Shown in pieces: positions 19,401 to 27,038 of a DNA stretch of 58,319 nucleotides (position 1 is its first letter; every line of letters begins with the position of its first letter). Origin of the DNA: Rhodococcus sp. (in: high G+C Gram-positive bacteria) (GTDB lineage: Bacteria > Actinomycetota > Actinomycetes > Mycobacteriales > Mycobacteriaceae); the NCBI GenBank assembly GCA_004211695.1, contig SEEV01000002.1, positions 1 to 58,319 of the forward strand, read 5' to 3'. The position numbers were made by a program, and so were the translations under genes. Below the pieces are notes generated by a model. It did no database searches and was not told the origin of the DNA. It saw only the letters and a program-made list of their open reading frames with translations.

Positions 19401-19605
19401 CGGGGTCGCGAGCCAGCGCTGCGTCCGCCCCGAAGACTTCGCGGAATTGCGTGACGTCCTCGACGACGACCGGCACGTGCAGTGGTCCGACGGCCGCGAA
19501 CCCGACGAACGAGGCGACGTCCATGCGTGGCAGCGTGTCCGGGAGTTCCGGCGGTACCGCCTCGAACGTGATCCCAGGAAGGCGCAGATCCGTGGACGTC
19601 GTCAC
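16477..19605 (-). CDS. Second, unusually long sheath protein with FN3-like insertions
   Basis: 1042 residues from GTG 19605 (VTTSTDLRLPGITFEAV), which follows the tube 1 stop after 1 bp. The N-terminus (PGITFEAVPPELPDTLPRMDVASFVG, then a TQFREVFG segment) and the C-terminus (about 920-1042, with GVRRLMILLRRLALRHGTAYVFEPHG and the FRVVADASLN strand) are sheath-like. Between them, residues about 540-745 hold two fibronectin III-like segments, each ending in (G/A)WSNTV. Usual sheaths are 350-650 residues, so this one is much larger. Afp/PVC particles use more than one sheath paralogue, and one caps or contacts the baseplate; this copy, next to the baseplate genes, may do so with surface-exposed domains. 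Confidence 0.85.
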   Translation of the reverse strand: MTTSTDLRLPGITFEAVPPELPDTLPRMDVASFVGFAAVGPLHVPVVVEDVTQFREVFGADAALARDPATGRLRHAYLGPAVEAFFRSGGRRCWVVRVAADEAARSLFPLTGLVAVDPETGRWQLARAQARAVGSWADDLAVAAVLGAVRMPRVTRVGVDDKLLTLASDAPLIVGDLLRLVRDGGRMLALLTVSSIRRAAAGLVIGWERAWVLSFPRNGTVPGSAQRAARVTVDGEVDLAEVPGVEPADTPGRVTLTFAGEDVPGPDDLLRLDFDDRSVMAVSVVGVAVTGEASVPDGAAGSLVTGDAWFVHEGSAADLAEWRTPVAERLNLSLTVWRGERLHSRIDGLGLDPRHPRYWATLPTDEQLFAVLAGLSRADGRGDTPLARVSEAGGIPGLPPLWAAVAAPRLALAGSSAPVAGSTFGQIPVWLPLALADTAGPEAARGPATDTGSSTRLARDGLQAFGEGLFLDGDLVDEGAATLLGRAYAKSSIVAPAQPLRGIHALLPIDEVTLVAVPDAGHAGWHDVVEAGTSVAAPPHLWAPVERHGELTLWWTPVANVAGYVVEQAVRPDLHPATVVLDGPAPLGPAAPPTAEPSTGEAVGMALAAADCPVRLSLRVRARGSDGRCGPWSNTVTAVLPPADFETCDGGVPAPVLALSAEPIDAGSPPTDDGWLVWEPRPDLAVEIERSADPGFETVDERRVVQWGRREPVPAAGQVDSFVRARYTTPGGEPSSAWSNTVVLPAQVRVTRVENPVSGEVSQDLLSVHRALLRMAGARGDLLAVLSMPVHYREGETVEHLSALTGFEARVSDAPTPLHPAPPMLDGGEAHVLSHGAVYHPWTVVRTATGLRPAPPDGAMTGVIAHRAIVRGAWITPGNQPVDSVVALTPTLDADAVGGMLAQGVNVLARRPAGFVPLAARTLSLDDALAPIGVRRLMILLRRLALRHGTAYVFEPHGHRFRSMVSRTFQTLLGELYQRGAFAGAVPSEAFRVVADASLNPAALTAAGRFVVELRVAPAQPLVFLRVRLVQSGPGELTVREV

Positions 19606-19606
19606 G

Positions 19607-20059
19607 TCAGAACTCCATCGAGATGCCCTCGCAGGCGAGCACGAGCTCCTCGACCGCGACATCCGTTCCGGTGCCGGTCAGGGTCGGACCGGTGTACTTC
19701 ATCGGCCGCGCGCCCACCAGCTTCCACACCGAGGCGCTCGATTGCCTGTCCTCGCTCAGCAGCTCGATGGTGACGGTGCGCGGGGCGTCGTACTTGCCGG
19801 TGCGCACCGCGTCCAGCCACGAGTACAGGGCGTCGTCACCCATAACGCCTCGCTTGAGCGTCACGTCCGACACCTTGTAGCCGGCGCTGACCTTGTCCGG
19901 GGCGTTGTCCTTCTTGTTGCCTGCCCGGTATTCGGCGACGGTGATCTCCATACCCAGGCCCGAGACCTCTTGGAAGCCACCCGACGGGGTGTCCGCTGCC
20001 GGGCCACCGATGTCGACTATGAAGTTGAACAGGCTGTAGGGCTTGTCGCGGTAGGCCAT
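19607..20059 (-). CDS. Major inner tube protein 1 (gp19 family, Afp1-like)
   Basis: 150 residues. It opens with the conserved YSLFNFIVDIGG, then FQEVSGLGMEITVAEYRAG and KVSDVTLKRGVMGDDALYSW, and ends with VEELVLACEGISMEF, all diagnostic of the tail-tube family. An AGGAGA ribosome site precedes the ATG, 9 bp after the sheath 1 stop. It should polymerise into the hollow tube through which cargo passes. Confidence 0.95.
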   Translation of the reverse strand: MAYRDKPYSLFNFIVDIGGPAADTPSGGFQEVSGLGMEITVAEYRAGNKKDNAPDKVSAGYKVSDVTLKRGVMGDDALYSWLDAVRTGKYDAPRTVTIELLSEDRQSSASVWKLVGARPMKYTGPTLTGTGTDVAVEELVLACEGISMEF

Positions 20060-20068
20060 GGTGTTCTC

Positions 20069-22012
20069 CTAGCCCCGGCTCTCGAGGGTCTTTTGACCGA
20101 TCCGGAAGATGACGAACTCGGCGGGCCGCAGGGGCGCGACCCCGATCAAACAGATCAGCCGACCGTTGTCGAAGTCGCTCTGCGTCATCGTCGACCGGTC
20201 GCACTTGACGAAGAAGGCCTCTTCGGGGGTGTCGCCCATGAGATGCCCGGAGGTCCATTCGTTGAACAGGAAGTCTTCGATGGTGCGCCGGACTTGGCTC
20301 CAGAGCACCTTGCCGTTGGGCTCGAAGACCGCCCACTGCGTTCCCTTGTCGATGGATCGCTCGAGGAACACGAAGAACCGGCGTAGCGCGACGTAGCGCC
20401 ACTCCGGGTCGGACGTCAGTGTGCGCGCACCCCAGACGCGCAGGCCCCGACCCTCGAAGAACCGCAGGCAGTTGACGCCCTCCGGGTTGAGCACGTCCTG
20501 CTGCGCCTTGTTCAGCAGAGACTCGAACCCGACGGCCAGCCGCACCACCTCATTGGCCGGCGATTTGTGCACCCCTCGCTCCACATCGTTCCGCGCGTAA
20601 ACGCCGCTTACGAAGCCCGAGGGTGGGGTGGTGATCTCCCGATTGGTGATGGGATCGACGATGGTGATCCACGGGTAGTAGAGGGCCGCCCGTGTCGTGT
20701 CTATCCTGGCCCGATAGTTCAGCACCTGACCCACCAGCGCCTCATCCGGCGAGTCCAGAACCGCGATCCGATAGCGCATCCTTTCGCAGTGGGAGATCAG
20801 CAGCTGCTGGATGCCCTCGGTCTCGGATGCCCGTCCATCCAGGCCGCTCCGAGTCGATCCGGGTGCCGCCACGATGGAGATGTTCTCGAGGTCTTCGAGT
20901 GCGGCCAGGCCGCTCTTGACTTCGGCGTCGCCCTCGTACGACTCCGGAGTGGGCCGGTTGCCGTCGCTGCCATCTCCCAGCAGCACCTGGAATTGCACGG
21001 GCTGCGGCGCCACGGGGATACTCGCCGGCGGCGGGAGCAGGCGCTGCTGCAACCACTCGGAGGCTGTCGTGGGCGGGCTCGTCGCGGGGATGTGGTCCGC
21101 GAGCAGCGCCTCGAGCACTGTCACCCCGTTGGTCATCGGGTTAGTATCCGCATCGAGCGGGTCGGGGCCGACGACGACCGGCACATAGAGTTCGACCGCG
21201 CGCCGAGTGGGCCGAGCGGCGAACTCGGCGAGCAGCGGGTCCCGGCGATGCCGCGGATCGGGCGCGAGATTCTCCCAGGTCCGGGCGTCCATGAACCGAC
21301 CCAGGGCGCTCACCGTCACGGTGATCGTCAGAACGTGGACGCTGCCCTGCAGCGACAACGCCAAGGGCGCGCCAGCGGCGGAGTCACCCGGCCGCCGGAG
21401 CCGGAAGGTGTCGAGCTGTTCACCGGCGTCGAAGTGATCTTCGAGCCAGTACAACGCAGGACCATCGCCATCGTCCGGAACGCTATCGGGAGGCGCCACC
21501 ACCAGAACGGTGTCGAACGCCGACCCGCCGCGCACCTCCGACGGACGCTCGTCCTGGCCTTCCACCAGGATGTTCTGACCGGCGCGGACACTGAAGGTGA
21601 CAGCCATCTCGCCGGCCGCCCCAGGGTGGCGGGCACGCACAAGGATTCCGGCTTCTGGTGTGGAGGCGCCGGGATCTCCGCCGATCGAACGCTGGGCGTA
21701 CCCCGAGCCCGAACCGGGCGGCGTGTAGGTGCGGGCAACGTAAAGGCGCGATCCCCCGTTTTCGAAGAATCCGCGGACCGCGTGGGCGAGGTCGTTGGGT
21801 GTTTCGCCCGTATCCTCGAAGTCGAGCGGGTCGATGCCACCGTAGATGCGTTCGTAGTCAAGAAAGCTCGTGAGCAACTCCGGCTCACCGGCGACCGGGC
21901 CGAATCGTGCCGGGCCCACAAACCCGGCTGTGCTGGTGCTCACCCCCTCGATGGTCTTCTGCCGAAAGCTCGTCTCCTCGACGTAGACCCCAGGGGCCAA
22001 GTACTCGGGCAT
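20069..22012 (-). CDS. Major contractile sheath protein
   Basis: 647 residues. The N-terminus MPEYLAPGVYVEETSFRQKTIEGVSTSTAGFVG is the classic sheath opening, where the N-terminal arm of one subunit links to neighbours. The C-terminal domain (about 510-647) has the family pattern RFFVFLERSIDKGTQWAVFEPN, EDFLFNEWTSGHLMG, and a final strand ending IGQKTLESRG. The middle holds variable domains exposed outside. A GGAGGG ribosome site precedes the ATG. It contracts to drive the tube and spike into a target membrane. Confidence 0.96.
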   Translation of the reverse strand: MPEYLAPGVYVEETSFRQKTIEGVSTSTAGFVGPARFGPVAGEPELLTSFLDYERIYGGIDPLDFEDTGETPNDLAHAVRGFFENGGSRLYVARTYTPPGSGSGYAQRSIGGDPGASTPEAGILVRARHPGAAGEMAVTFSVRAGQNILVEGQDERPSEVRGGSAFDTVLVVAPPDSVPDDGDGPALYWLEDHFDAGEQLDTFRLRRPGDSAAGAPLALSLQGSVHVLTITVTVSALGRFMDARTWENLAPDPRHRRDPLLAEFAARPTRRAVELYVPVVVGPDPLDADTNPMTNGVTVLEALLADHIPATSPPTTASEWLQQRLLPPPASIPVAPQPVQFQVLLGDGSDGNRPTPESYEGDAEVKSGLAALEDLENISIVAAPGSTRSGLDGRASETEGIQQLLISHCERMRYRIAVLDSPDEALVGQVLNYRARIDTTRAALYYPWITIVDPITNREITTPPSGFVSGVYARNDVERGVHKSPANEVVRLAVGFESLLNKAQQDVLNPEGVNCLRFFEGRGLRVWGARTLTSDPEWRYVALRRFFVFLERSIDKGTQWAVFEPNGKVLWSQVRRTIEDFLFNEWTSGHLMGDTPEEAFFVKCDRSTMTQSDFDNGRLICLIGVAPLRPAEFVIFRIGQKTLESRG

Positions 22013-22034
22013 TCTCAGCTCCCTCCACGTATCC

Positions 22035-22946
22035 TCACGGTGCCGATGCTCGGATGAGCAGGCGTGATTGCATGTCTCCCGCGGTGCGCAGGACCAGCTC
22101 GGTGCCGTACCGGAGGGTGGTGTCGAACGCCTCCCCCGGCAGTCCCACCGTCGCCGTCCACACCTGCGCCCTACGCTGGGTCAGGATGCTGCCGAGGGTC
22201 GCCGCGGGTAGCCCCGGCGGGCGATCCAGCACGGCGGGCTCGTAGTGGACGAGGATCCTGAGCGGCCAGTGCCGCTCGAGCGTGGGTTCGCCGCGGGTCC
22301 CCGCGGCGGGGACGGAGGCGATCGCTCCCGGGACCGCCCCGAAACGGGGGTAGGCGAAAGGCACGACGACGGTCCCCGACTCGTCCGATAAACCGCTATA
22401 GCTGCGCCGTCCCGGGCCGTCCGGGTCGACCACGGCCTCGAGCCGCGCGAACGCGGCTGGTTCGCCACTCGATGCGTCGGCCAGTTGGGCCCGCACCGCG
22501 GCGATGTGGGCGGGAAGTATTCTCGTCGCGGAGCTGAACAGGTAGACGGGCAGCTCCTCCAGCGGCACACTCTCGGCCAGTGCGCCAGCCAAGTCCAGTT
22601 CCGCCTGCGAAATCAGGCCGACGGTCGGCGCCGGGACGCGCAGGACCAGGGGCACAAACCTGGCTTTGAGATCGACGACGCTGACATCGAACTCATGTCC
22701 GACCGGAATACTGGGGCGCTCACCGGTCCCGGCCATCTCGACCGACCGCATGCCCTCGAGGCCACGAAAGGCGTACGCGCCGGATCGGGTCTGGAAGGCG
22801 TGACTCATCCGGCCGCCTCCGACCGGACGAGCATCCACCCGAAGGCCGTCCACCACCCGGGTATCGCTGACCAGATCGTGCAGTGCCAACCCGAGCGGTG
22901 TGAACACACGAATCGACTCGACGATGTCCGGACCTGGTGTCGTCAT
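22035..22946 (-). CDS. Unknown eCIS-operon protein
   Basis: 303 residues from ATG 22946, which overlaps the stop of the DUF4255 gene as ATGA; the open frame reaches further upstream only inside that gene. The first 95 residues look like a small beta-sandwich of the carboxypeptidase-regulatory type (VFTPLGLALHDLVSDTRVVDGLRV, then SGAYAFRGLEGM). A helical stretch (about 95-165) and a second beta-rich domain follow. I see no catalytic motif. Its location between terminator and sheath genes suggests a cap or sheath accessory role, which is inference only. Confidence 0.75.
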   Translation of the reverse strand: MTTPGPDIVESIRVFTPLGLALHDLVSDTRVVDGLRVDARPVGGGRMSHAFQTRSGAYAFRGLEGMRSVEMAGTGERPSIPVGHEFDVSVVDLKARFVPLVLRVPAPTVGLISQAELDLAGALAESVPLEELPVYLFSSATRILPAHIAAVRAQLADASSGEPAAFARLEAVVDPDGPGRRSYSGLSDESGTVVVPFAYPRFGAVPGAIASVPAAGTRGEPTLERHWPLRILVHYEPAVLDRPPGLPAATLGSILTQRRAQVWTATVGLPGEAFDTTLRYGTELVLRTAGDMQSRLLIRASAP

Positions 22947-23590
22947 CGGGCTCGGCCGATCACACGGTAACGCTGGCTTCTCTCCTGAACGACCGACTGC
23001 TCGTCGAGTAGCCGCCCGGACTCCACCTTGATCCCTCGCGCCTGATACGGGACCGACAGTTGGTACGTTTCCGGGCCAATCAGGTCCCACAGGTGGAACA
23101 GGTCCTCGGTCTCCATCGCCGCGGCGCTCAGCTCGACCGTCTCGTCCGGCCAGAACACCGGAGAATCGTCGTCGTAGCGTCGGTTCAGAAGGCCGGCCGG
23201 CAGGACAGGGTGGTCCTCGATCACCCGCATCATCCAACCGGCCAAGTACTGCTGCAGGGATGCATCCGGCGCCCATGCGGTCAGCATGAACTGCAGCTGC
23301 AGGGGCAGGTGGGGGAACTGCCTCCGACCGCCGACCAGCACCCGTCCGTCCGGCGCACGCTCGGTGCCGTCGAGGTAGACGCGGTAGAGGAACAGCGACA
23401 CACCCGCGCCGAGTCCTGCCGCGAACTCGGATTTAGTGAACACCGCGAACTGCAGCGGGGGCTCCTCGAGTTCGTCCGGGTAGTTGTCACGTAGAAGCCC
23501 GACCACCGCGTCGCAGGTGGCCTCGATCGCGCGGTGACTGGCCACGTCACATGCCTCGAATTGCGTTAGGGCGCACGGTAGAAGGAACAT
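22943..23590 (-). CDS. DUF4255 tail terminator (Afp16/Pvc16-like)
   Basis: 215 residues, first gene of the eCIS operon. The core AIEATCDAVVGLLRDNYPDE, the FLYRVYLDGTERAPDG segment and LPLQLQFMLTAWAPDASLQQYLAGWMMRVIEDHPVL are diagnostic of DUF4255 proteins, which cap the tube and end sheath growth. ATG 23590 lies 12 nt after an AGGAGG site; GTG 23545 (VASHRAIEATC) gives an N-terminus closer to the family norm and is a real alternative. Confidence 0.9.
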   Translation of the reverse strand: MFLLPCALTQFEACDVASHRAIEATCDAVVGLLRDNYPDELEEPPLQFAVFTKSEFAAGLGAGVSLFLYRVYLDGTERAPDGRVLVGGRRQFPHLPLQLQFMLTAWAPDASLQQYLAGWMMRVIEDHPVLPAGLLNRRYDDDSPVFWPDETVELSAAAMETEDLFHLWDLIGPETYQLSVPYQARGIKVESGRLLDEQSVVQERSQRYRVIGRAR

Positions 23591-23627
23591 GCACGATGCC
23601 CACCTCCTGTAGCCGGCCTCCGAAACA

Positions 23628-23662
23628 AAAGTACGATCTGGCCGTCACCGGGCCGTCACCGG
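23628..23662 (-). promoter_or_regulatory. eCIS operon promoter with SARP-type tandem direct repeats
   Basis: On the minus strand two identical 11-bp units CCGGTGACGGC abut each other (23662-23652 and 23651-23641). Seven bases further downstream is TACTTT (23633-23628), a TANNNT -10 hexamer. No -35 consensus is visible. SARP regulators bind direct heptamer repeats with 11-bp phasing about 8 bp upstream of the -10, in place of a -35 box, and a SARP/BTAD gene lies divergently next door. Transcription would begin near 23621, leaving a leader of about 30 nt with AGGAGG at 23608-23603. Confidence 0.7.
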
Positions 23663-23958
23663 TGCGCAATCACTCCTGGCCACTCGTCGTTTGCACGGAC
23701 GTACGGTCCGGCCGGTAGGGACGGGCGGCACACTTCACAGCCTGCATGCCCTGTTTCGGCGGCTAACGATTCGTGACAGGCGGTGTCCGCAAGGGGCACG
23801 ATGGTACAGACCAGTTTGTTCGATGTTCTTTTTCGTTTTCAGCGGCGGCTGGGCGGATCCGTCCTCTACTTTGCTTAACCGCAGCAGCATTTGGTGCCGT
23901 CGTTGCAGCGGATCGAAATAGACCGTTCGGCGATCGGTAGCGGTATCGGTAAGGAGGG
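23663..23958. other. Remainder of the divergent intergenic region
   Basis: I see no gene here. It must hold the promoter of the SARP gene. A second TACTTT occurs on the plus strand at 23867-23872, about 90 nt before the start codon, but without clear direct repeats in front of it. A short inverted repeat CGGAC-GTACG-GTCCG lies near 23697-23711. Confidence 0.45.
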
Positions 23959-24684
23959 GTGTTGAGCCGGGCAGATTGCACCATGCGCCTCTTCGGCGGA
24001 TTCGAGTTGAGGAACGGTCCGGGGGCAGTCGATGTGCCATTGTCTCTGCATCGAGTGCTCGCGTTCCTGGCGTTGCAAGATCGACCGCTGCCACGATGCT
24101 ATGTGGCCGACACGCTGTGGCCCGAGACCCGGGAGGAGAAGGCACTCGCGAACCTGCGGACCGCACTGTGGCGTATACACCGGTTGCACTGCGAGATCGT
24201 CTACGCGACGCCGGTGGAACTCGCACTCGATCCCGCAATCCGCGTCGACGCAAGAACATTGCACGAGGCCGCGCGCGCATATCGCCGAACCGGCACCCTG
24301 CCGGCACCCGACACCCTACTGGAGATTCGCGGTGAACTACTTCCAGGCTGCTGGGATTCCTGGCTCGTCTTCGAACGGGAACGACTCCGATACGAGGCGG
24401 TCGAACTCCTCGAATCGACAAGCCGCGCATGTCTTGTCCGCGGACAGGTACATCTTGCCTCGTTGCTCAGCCTGGACGCTGTCGAATGCGACCCGCTGAG
24501 GGAATCGGCTCATGAGTTAGTCATCCGCACCAGTCTCGCTGCTGGCGATCGGCTCGGTGCCGCGCGGCACGCCCGACGTTACGCGGAGATGCTCAAGATG
24601 GAGCTTGGCCTCCCGCCCCCCTCCATGGTGTCCGACTTACTCCGCCTGCACTCCAACCAGGGCACGATCAAATCTCGGTCGTGA
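23959..24684 (+). CDS. SARP-type transcriptional regulator (winged helix plus BTAD)
   Basis: About 241 residues, the length of a minimal SARP. Residues 9-95 form an OmpR-like DNA-binding fold (MRLFGGFELRNG...RVLAFLALQDRPLPRCYVADTLWPETREEKALANLRTALWRIHR), the SARP signature. Residues about 100-235 are the bacterial transcriptional activator domain (PDTLLEIRGELLPGCWDSWLVFERERLR...DPLRESAHELVIRTSLAAGDRLGAARHARRYAEMLKMELG). The start is uncertain: GTG 23959, TTG 23962 (best spaced from AAGGAGG) or ATG 23983. Divergent to the eCIS operon, whose promoter has SARP-like repeats, it is probably the activator of that operon. Confidence 0.88.
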   Translation: MLSRADCTMRLFGGFELRNGPGAVDVPLSLHRVLAFLALQDRPLPRCYVADTLWPETREEKALANLRTALWRIHRLHCEIVYATPVELALDPAIRVDARTLHEAARAYRRTGTLPAPDTLLEIRGELLPGCWDSWLVFERERLRYEAVELLESTSRACLVRGQVHLASLLSLDAVECDPLRESAHELVIRTSLAAGDRLGAARHARRYAEMLKMELGLPPPSMVSDLLRLHSNQGTIKSRS

Positions 24685-24793
24685 CCGCCAGTTCTCGGTC
24701 GGCAGCCTACGGAATCGAGGCAAGACGCGCGCTAGAGGCAACGTCACCGATCGACGCAACGCTCAGGTGACACCTCACTGACAGACTCAAGCC

Positions 24794-25024
24794 ATGTTTC
24801 AGCGAACAATTAAAGACGGGGGGCTGGATATCGGAGTCTTTTACGTTACGGCCGTTGCCACCCCCGGATCGGACGCGTCGGATGTTTCGGTGCGCATCGT
24901 CATGACGCTCGACGTGGAATCGGGGCAAGCAACCACCCGTCACGCCCACGGCGTCATCGACGCTTGCCAGGAACTGCGGGCGTGGATGATCGCGTTGTGC
25001 GCCGGTCCCGCCCGCGAGCAGTGA
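24794..25024 (+). CDS. Small hypothetical protein
   Basis: A 76-residue frame starting MFQRTIKDGGLDIGVFYVTAV, with third-position GC typical of real genes here and a beta-rich then helical pattern. No clear ribosome site precedes it, no family is recognised, and it stands alone between the SARP and endolysin genes. It may be real, but the call is weak. Confidence 0.4.
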   Translation: MFQRTIKDGGLDIGVFYVTAVATPGSDASDVSVRIVMTLDVESGQATTRHAHGVIDACQELRAWMIALCAGPAREQ

Positions 25025-25278
25025 GACATTCGATTGACAATCGGACGCGTCCACGACACGGCGTAAACCATCCGTTGCGCATTCCGACTGGCCAACGGCT
25101 GGCTATGCCGCAGAGGGGAAGTGAGGTTCCGAACCGTGGATTTCTGAGCGAGCGAGACCCGGGGCACATCAGTGCCTTCACGGAATCCAGGACGAACGAG
25201 AAGTCCGGAAACGGACATCCGCTCCGGCCTCAGCCATACCATGGTACCGACACCAAGATCACCCCTCGGGGGAGGTAC

Positions 25279-25380
25279 GTGGATACCCAGACGCTCCCGA
25301 ATGCCATCGGCAACAGAGCGGAGCTACTAGTCGAGGTGCGTCTGTACGCCGACTCCTCGATACAGGTTATGAGGAGGTAA
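25279..25380 (+). CDS. Possible 33-residue leader peptide before the endolysin
   Basis: GTG 25279 follows a GGGGGAGG site by 2-3 nt and opens a 33-codon frame ending VMRR. Its last codons and stop (ATGAGGAGGTAA) overlap the ribosome site of the endolysin gene, which starts 5 nt later. This layout suggests translational coupling. Nothing is known of the product, and the frame could be chance. Confidence 0.35.
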   Translation: MDTQTLPNAIGNRAELLVEVRLYADSSIQVMRR

Positions 25381-25385
25381 CTCTG

Positions 25386-27038
25386 ATGAGCTTCACATCG
25401 TTCGGTGCCCAACCGCTACGCACACGTGAGCAGATTGCGCGGGAAGTGCACGAGGTTTCGCTTCGGCGCGGACTGAATGAACTCGCGACGGTGATCGCGA
25501 TGATGACCATTTCCACAGAGGTCGGCCATAACGACGCACATGGCCATCGCCAATGGTGGTGTCCATCAAATCCAATGAGAGACCTCGCCACAGACGTGTT
25601 TCCTCACGACTCCACTTCCGACGATGGCCGGTCGTCAGGCTATTTTCAGCAACAGCCAGGACCCAACGGTGAGCCGTGGTGGGGGACCGCGAAACAGCGG
25701 ATGACGCTGACCGACTCCGCTGACATGTTTCTGGATCGACTACCCGATGACTACGTGAACGCCCGAGACGCTCATGCCGCCGGAGTTCTTGCGCAACGAG
25801 TTCAGGGCAGCGCCTTCCCCGACCGCTATGCGGAGAAGTGGGACGAGGCCCATCAGGTTCTTGCGCGCGCCCTGGCCGTCGACCCGAATCCGGGAAACGC
25901 GATAGCGACGACCAGGGGACCCTGGACTGGTGATCCGGTGTGGCTCAAGGACGTGCTGCAATTGTGGGACGTGCCGATCATCGAGACCGACAACTGGCGA
26001 AGTCGTGGTCACGGCGATTTCCGCGAGGTGCGGGGAGTCATCGGCCACCACACCGCTGGTGGTGGCGCAAACGACTGGATCGTCGTCCGGGATGGCCGGC
26101 TCGGTCTGGCTGGGCCCCTGGCACAGATCGTGCTGGAGAAGGACGGCACTGCTCGGCTGATCTGCGTCGGTATCGCCTACCACGCGGGGAGCGGTGCAGG
26201 TTCGGCGTGGGCCGGCAAGTTCACCACCGATGCGAAGTGGCACACCATCGGCATCGAGGCGGTGAGCCGGGGCACACCGCCGTGGGATTGGACATCGCAG
26301 CAACTCGACAGCTACAGGAAGATCGTTGCCGCCATCCTTTGGCGGCTGAACAAGGATTCGACGTGGTTCTGTGGTCATCGCGAGTACAACCTTGTCGACG
26401 GCAAGATCGATCCCGCCGGTATCGACCTGAACGTTTTCCGCGCCGATGTGCAAGGGTTGATCGACGCCGGGCCCACCGGGGTTGCTGGTGGCAACCCGTA
26501 TCCCCCGACAGCCGAGGTGACCGGCATCGAGGCGGTGCGCAAGGAGAACGACTGGCTGGGAACGATTCTTCATCCCGAGCGGGAACTCCGATGCCCCGAC
26601 GGGCTGGGCCGTTTTGCGCACTACGAAAACGGATCGGTCTACTTCCATCCCGATGTCGGTATCTTCGCTGTGCCCAAGGCGCTGTTCGACTTCTGGGCGA
26701 CGGTCGGCTGGGAAACGTCCTGGCTCGGCTACCCGAAAGCCAGGCCCGACGTCTCCGCCGACGGAGTCTGGCAGGAGTTTCAGGGCGGAAACATCTACGG
26801 GCGCACTGATGCCAAGGCATGGCCGTGTCACGGCGGCATCCTGGCTACATGGCTGCGGGCAGGAGGAGTGACCAGTCAGTACGGCTGGCCACAATCTCGC
26901 GAGGTTGCGCGCGGCGACGGCGAAAACGCTGTCTACCACCAGGAGTTCGAACGCGGACGCATCGTGTGGCGGACGAGCATGGGTCCGATCGGCACCCTCG
27001 ACACGACAGACCGCGATGTGCTCGATGAGCTGAGATAG
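25386..27038 (+). CDS. Phage-type endolysin: N-terminal peptidase-like domain, amidase 2, LGFP repeats
   Basis: 550 residues with three parts. Residues 1-150 resemble the N-terminal hydrolase domain of mycobacteriophage and rhodococcal phage lysins (VIAMMTISTEVGHNDAHG...SGYFQQQPG...WWGTAKQRM). Residues about 215-360 are an N-acetylmuramoyl-L-alanine amidase 2 fold with GHHTAGGG (zinc His near 220), HTIGIEAVSRG and GHREYN...GKIDPAG (near 330). Residues about 385-535 contain LGFP-type repeats (GRFAHYENGSVYFHPD; WLGYPKA), which bind the envelope of mycolic-acid bacteria. There is no signal peptide. It has AGGAGG 8 nt before the ATG. Beside an eCIS it may lyse the producer to release particles, or be cargo; a prophage remnant is also possible. 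Confidence 0.88.
   Translation: MSFTSFGAQPLRTREQIAREVHEVSLRRGLNELATVIAMMTISTEVGHNDAHGHRQWWCPSNPMRDLATDVFPHDSTSDDGRSSGYFQQQPGPNGEPWWGTAKQRMTLTDSADMFLDRLPDDYVNARDAHAAGVLAQRVQGSAFPDRYAEKWDEAHQVLARALAVDPNPGNAIATTRGPWTGDPVWLKDVLQLWDVPIIETDNWRSRGHGDFREVRGVIGHHTAGGGANDWIVVRDGRLGLAGPLAQIVLEKDGTARLICVGIAYHAGSGAGSAWAGKFTTDAKWHTIGIEAVSRGTPPWDWTSQQLDSYRKIVAAILWRLNKDSTWFCGHREYNLVDGKIDPAGIDLNVFRADVQGLIDAGPTGVAGGNPYPPTAEVTGIEAVRKENDWLGTILHPERELRCPDGLGRFAHYENGSVYFHPDVGIFAVPKALFDFWATVGWETSWLGYPKARPDVSADGVWQEFQGGNIYGRTDAKAWPCHGGILATWLRAGGVTSQYGWPQSREVARGDGENAVYHQEFERGRIVWRTSMGPIGTLDTTDRDVLDELR

Noticed and set aside
25030-25050. CGATTGACAATCG inverted repeat with a TTGACA-like core as endolysin promoter
   Set aside because: No matching -10 at 16-18 nt and over 300 bp from the gene; too weak to call.
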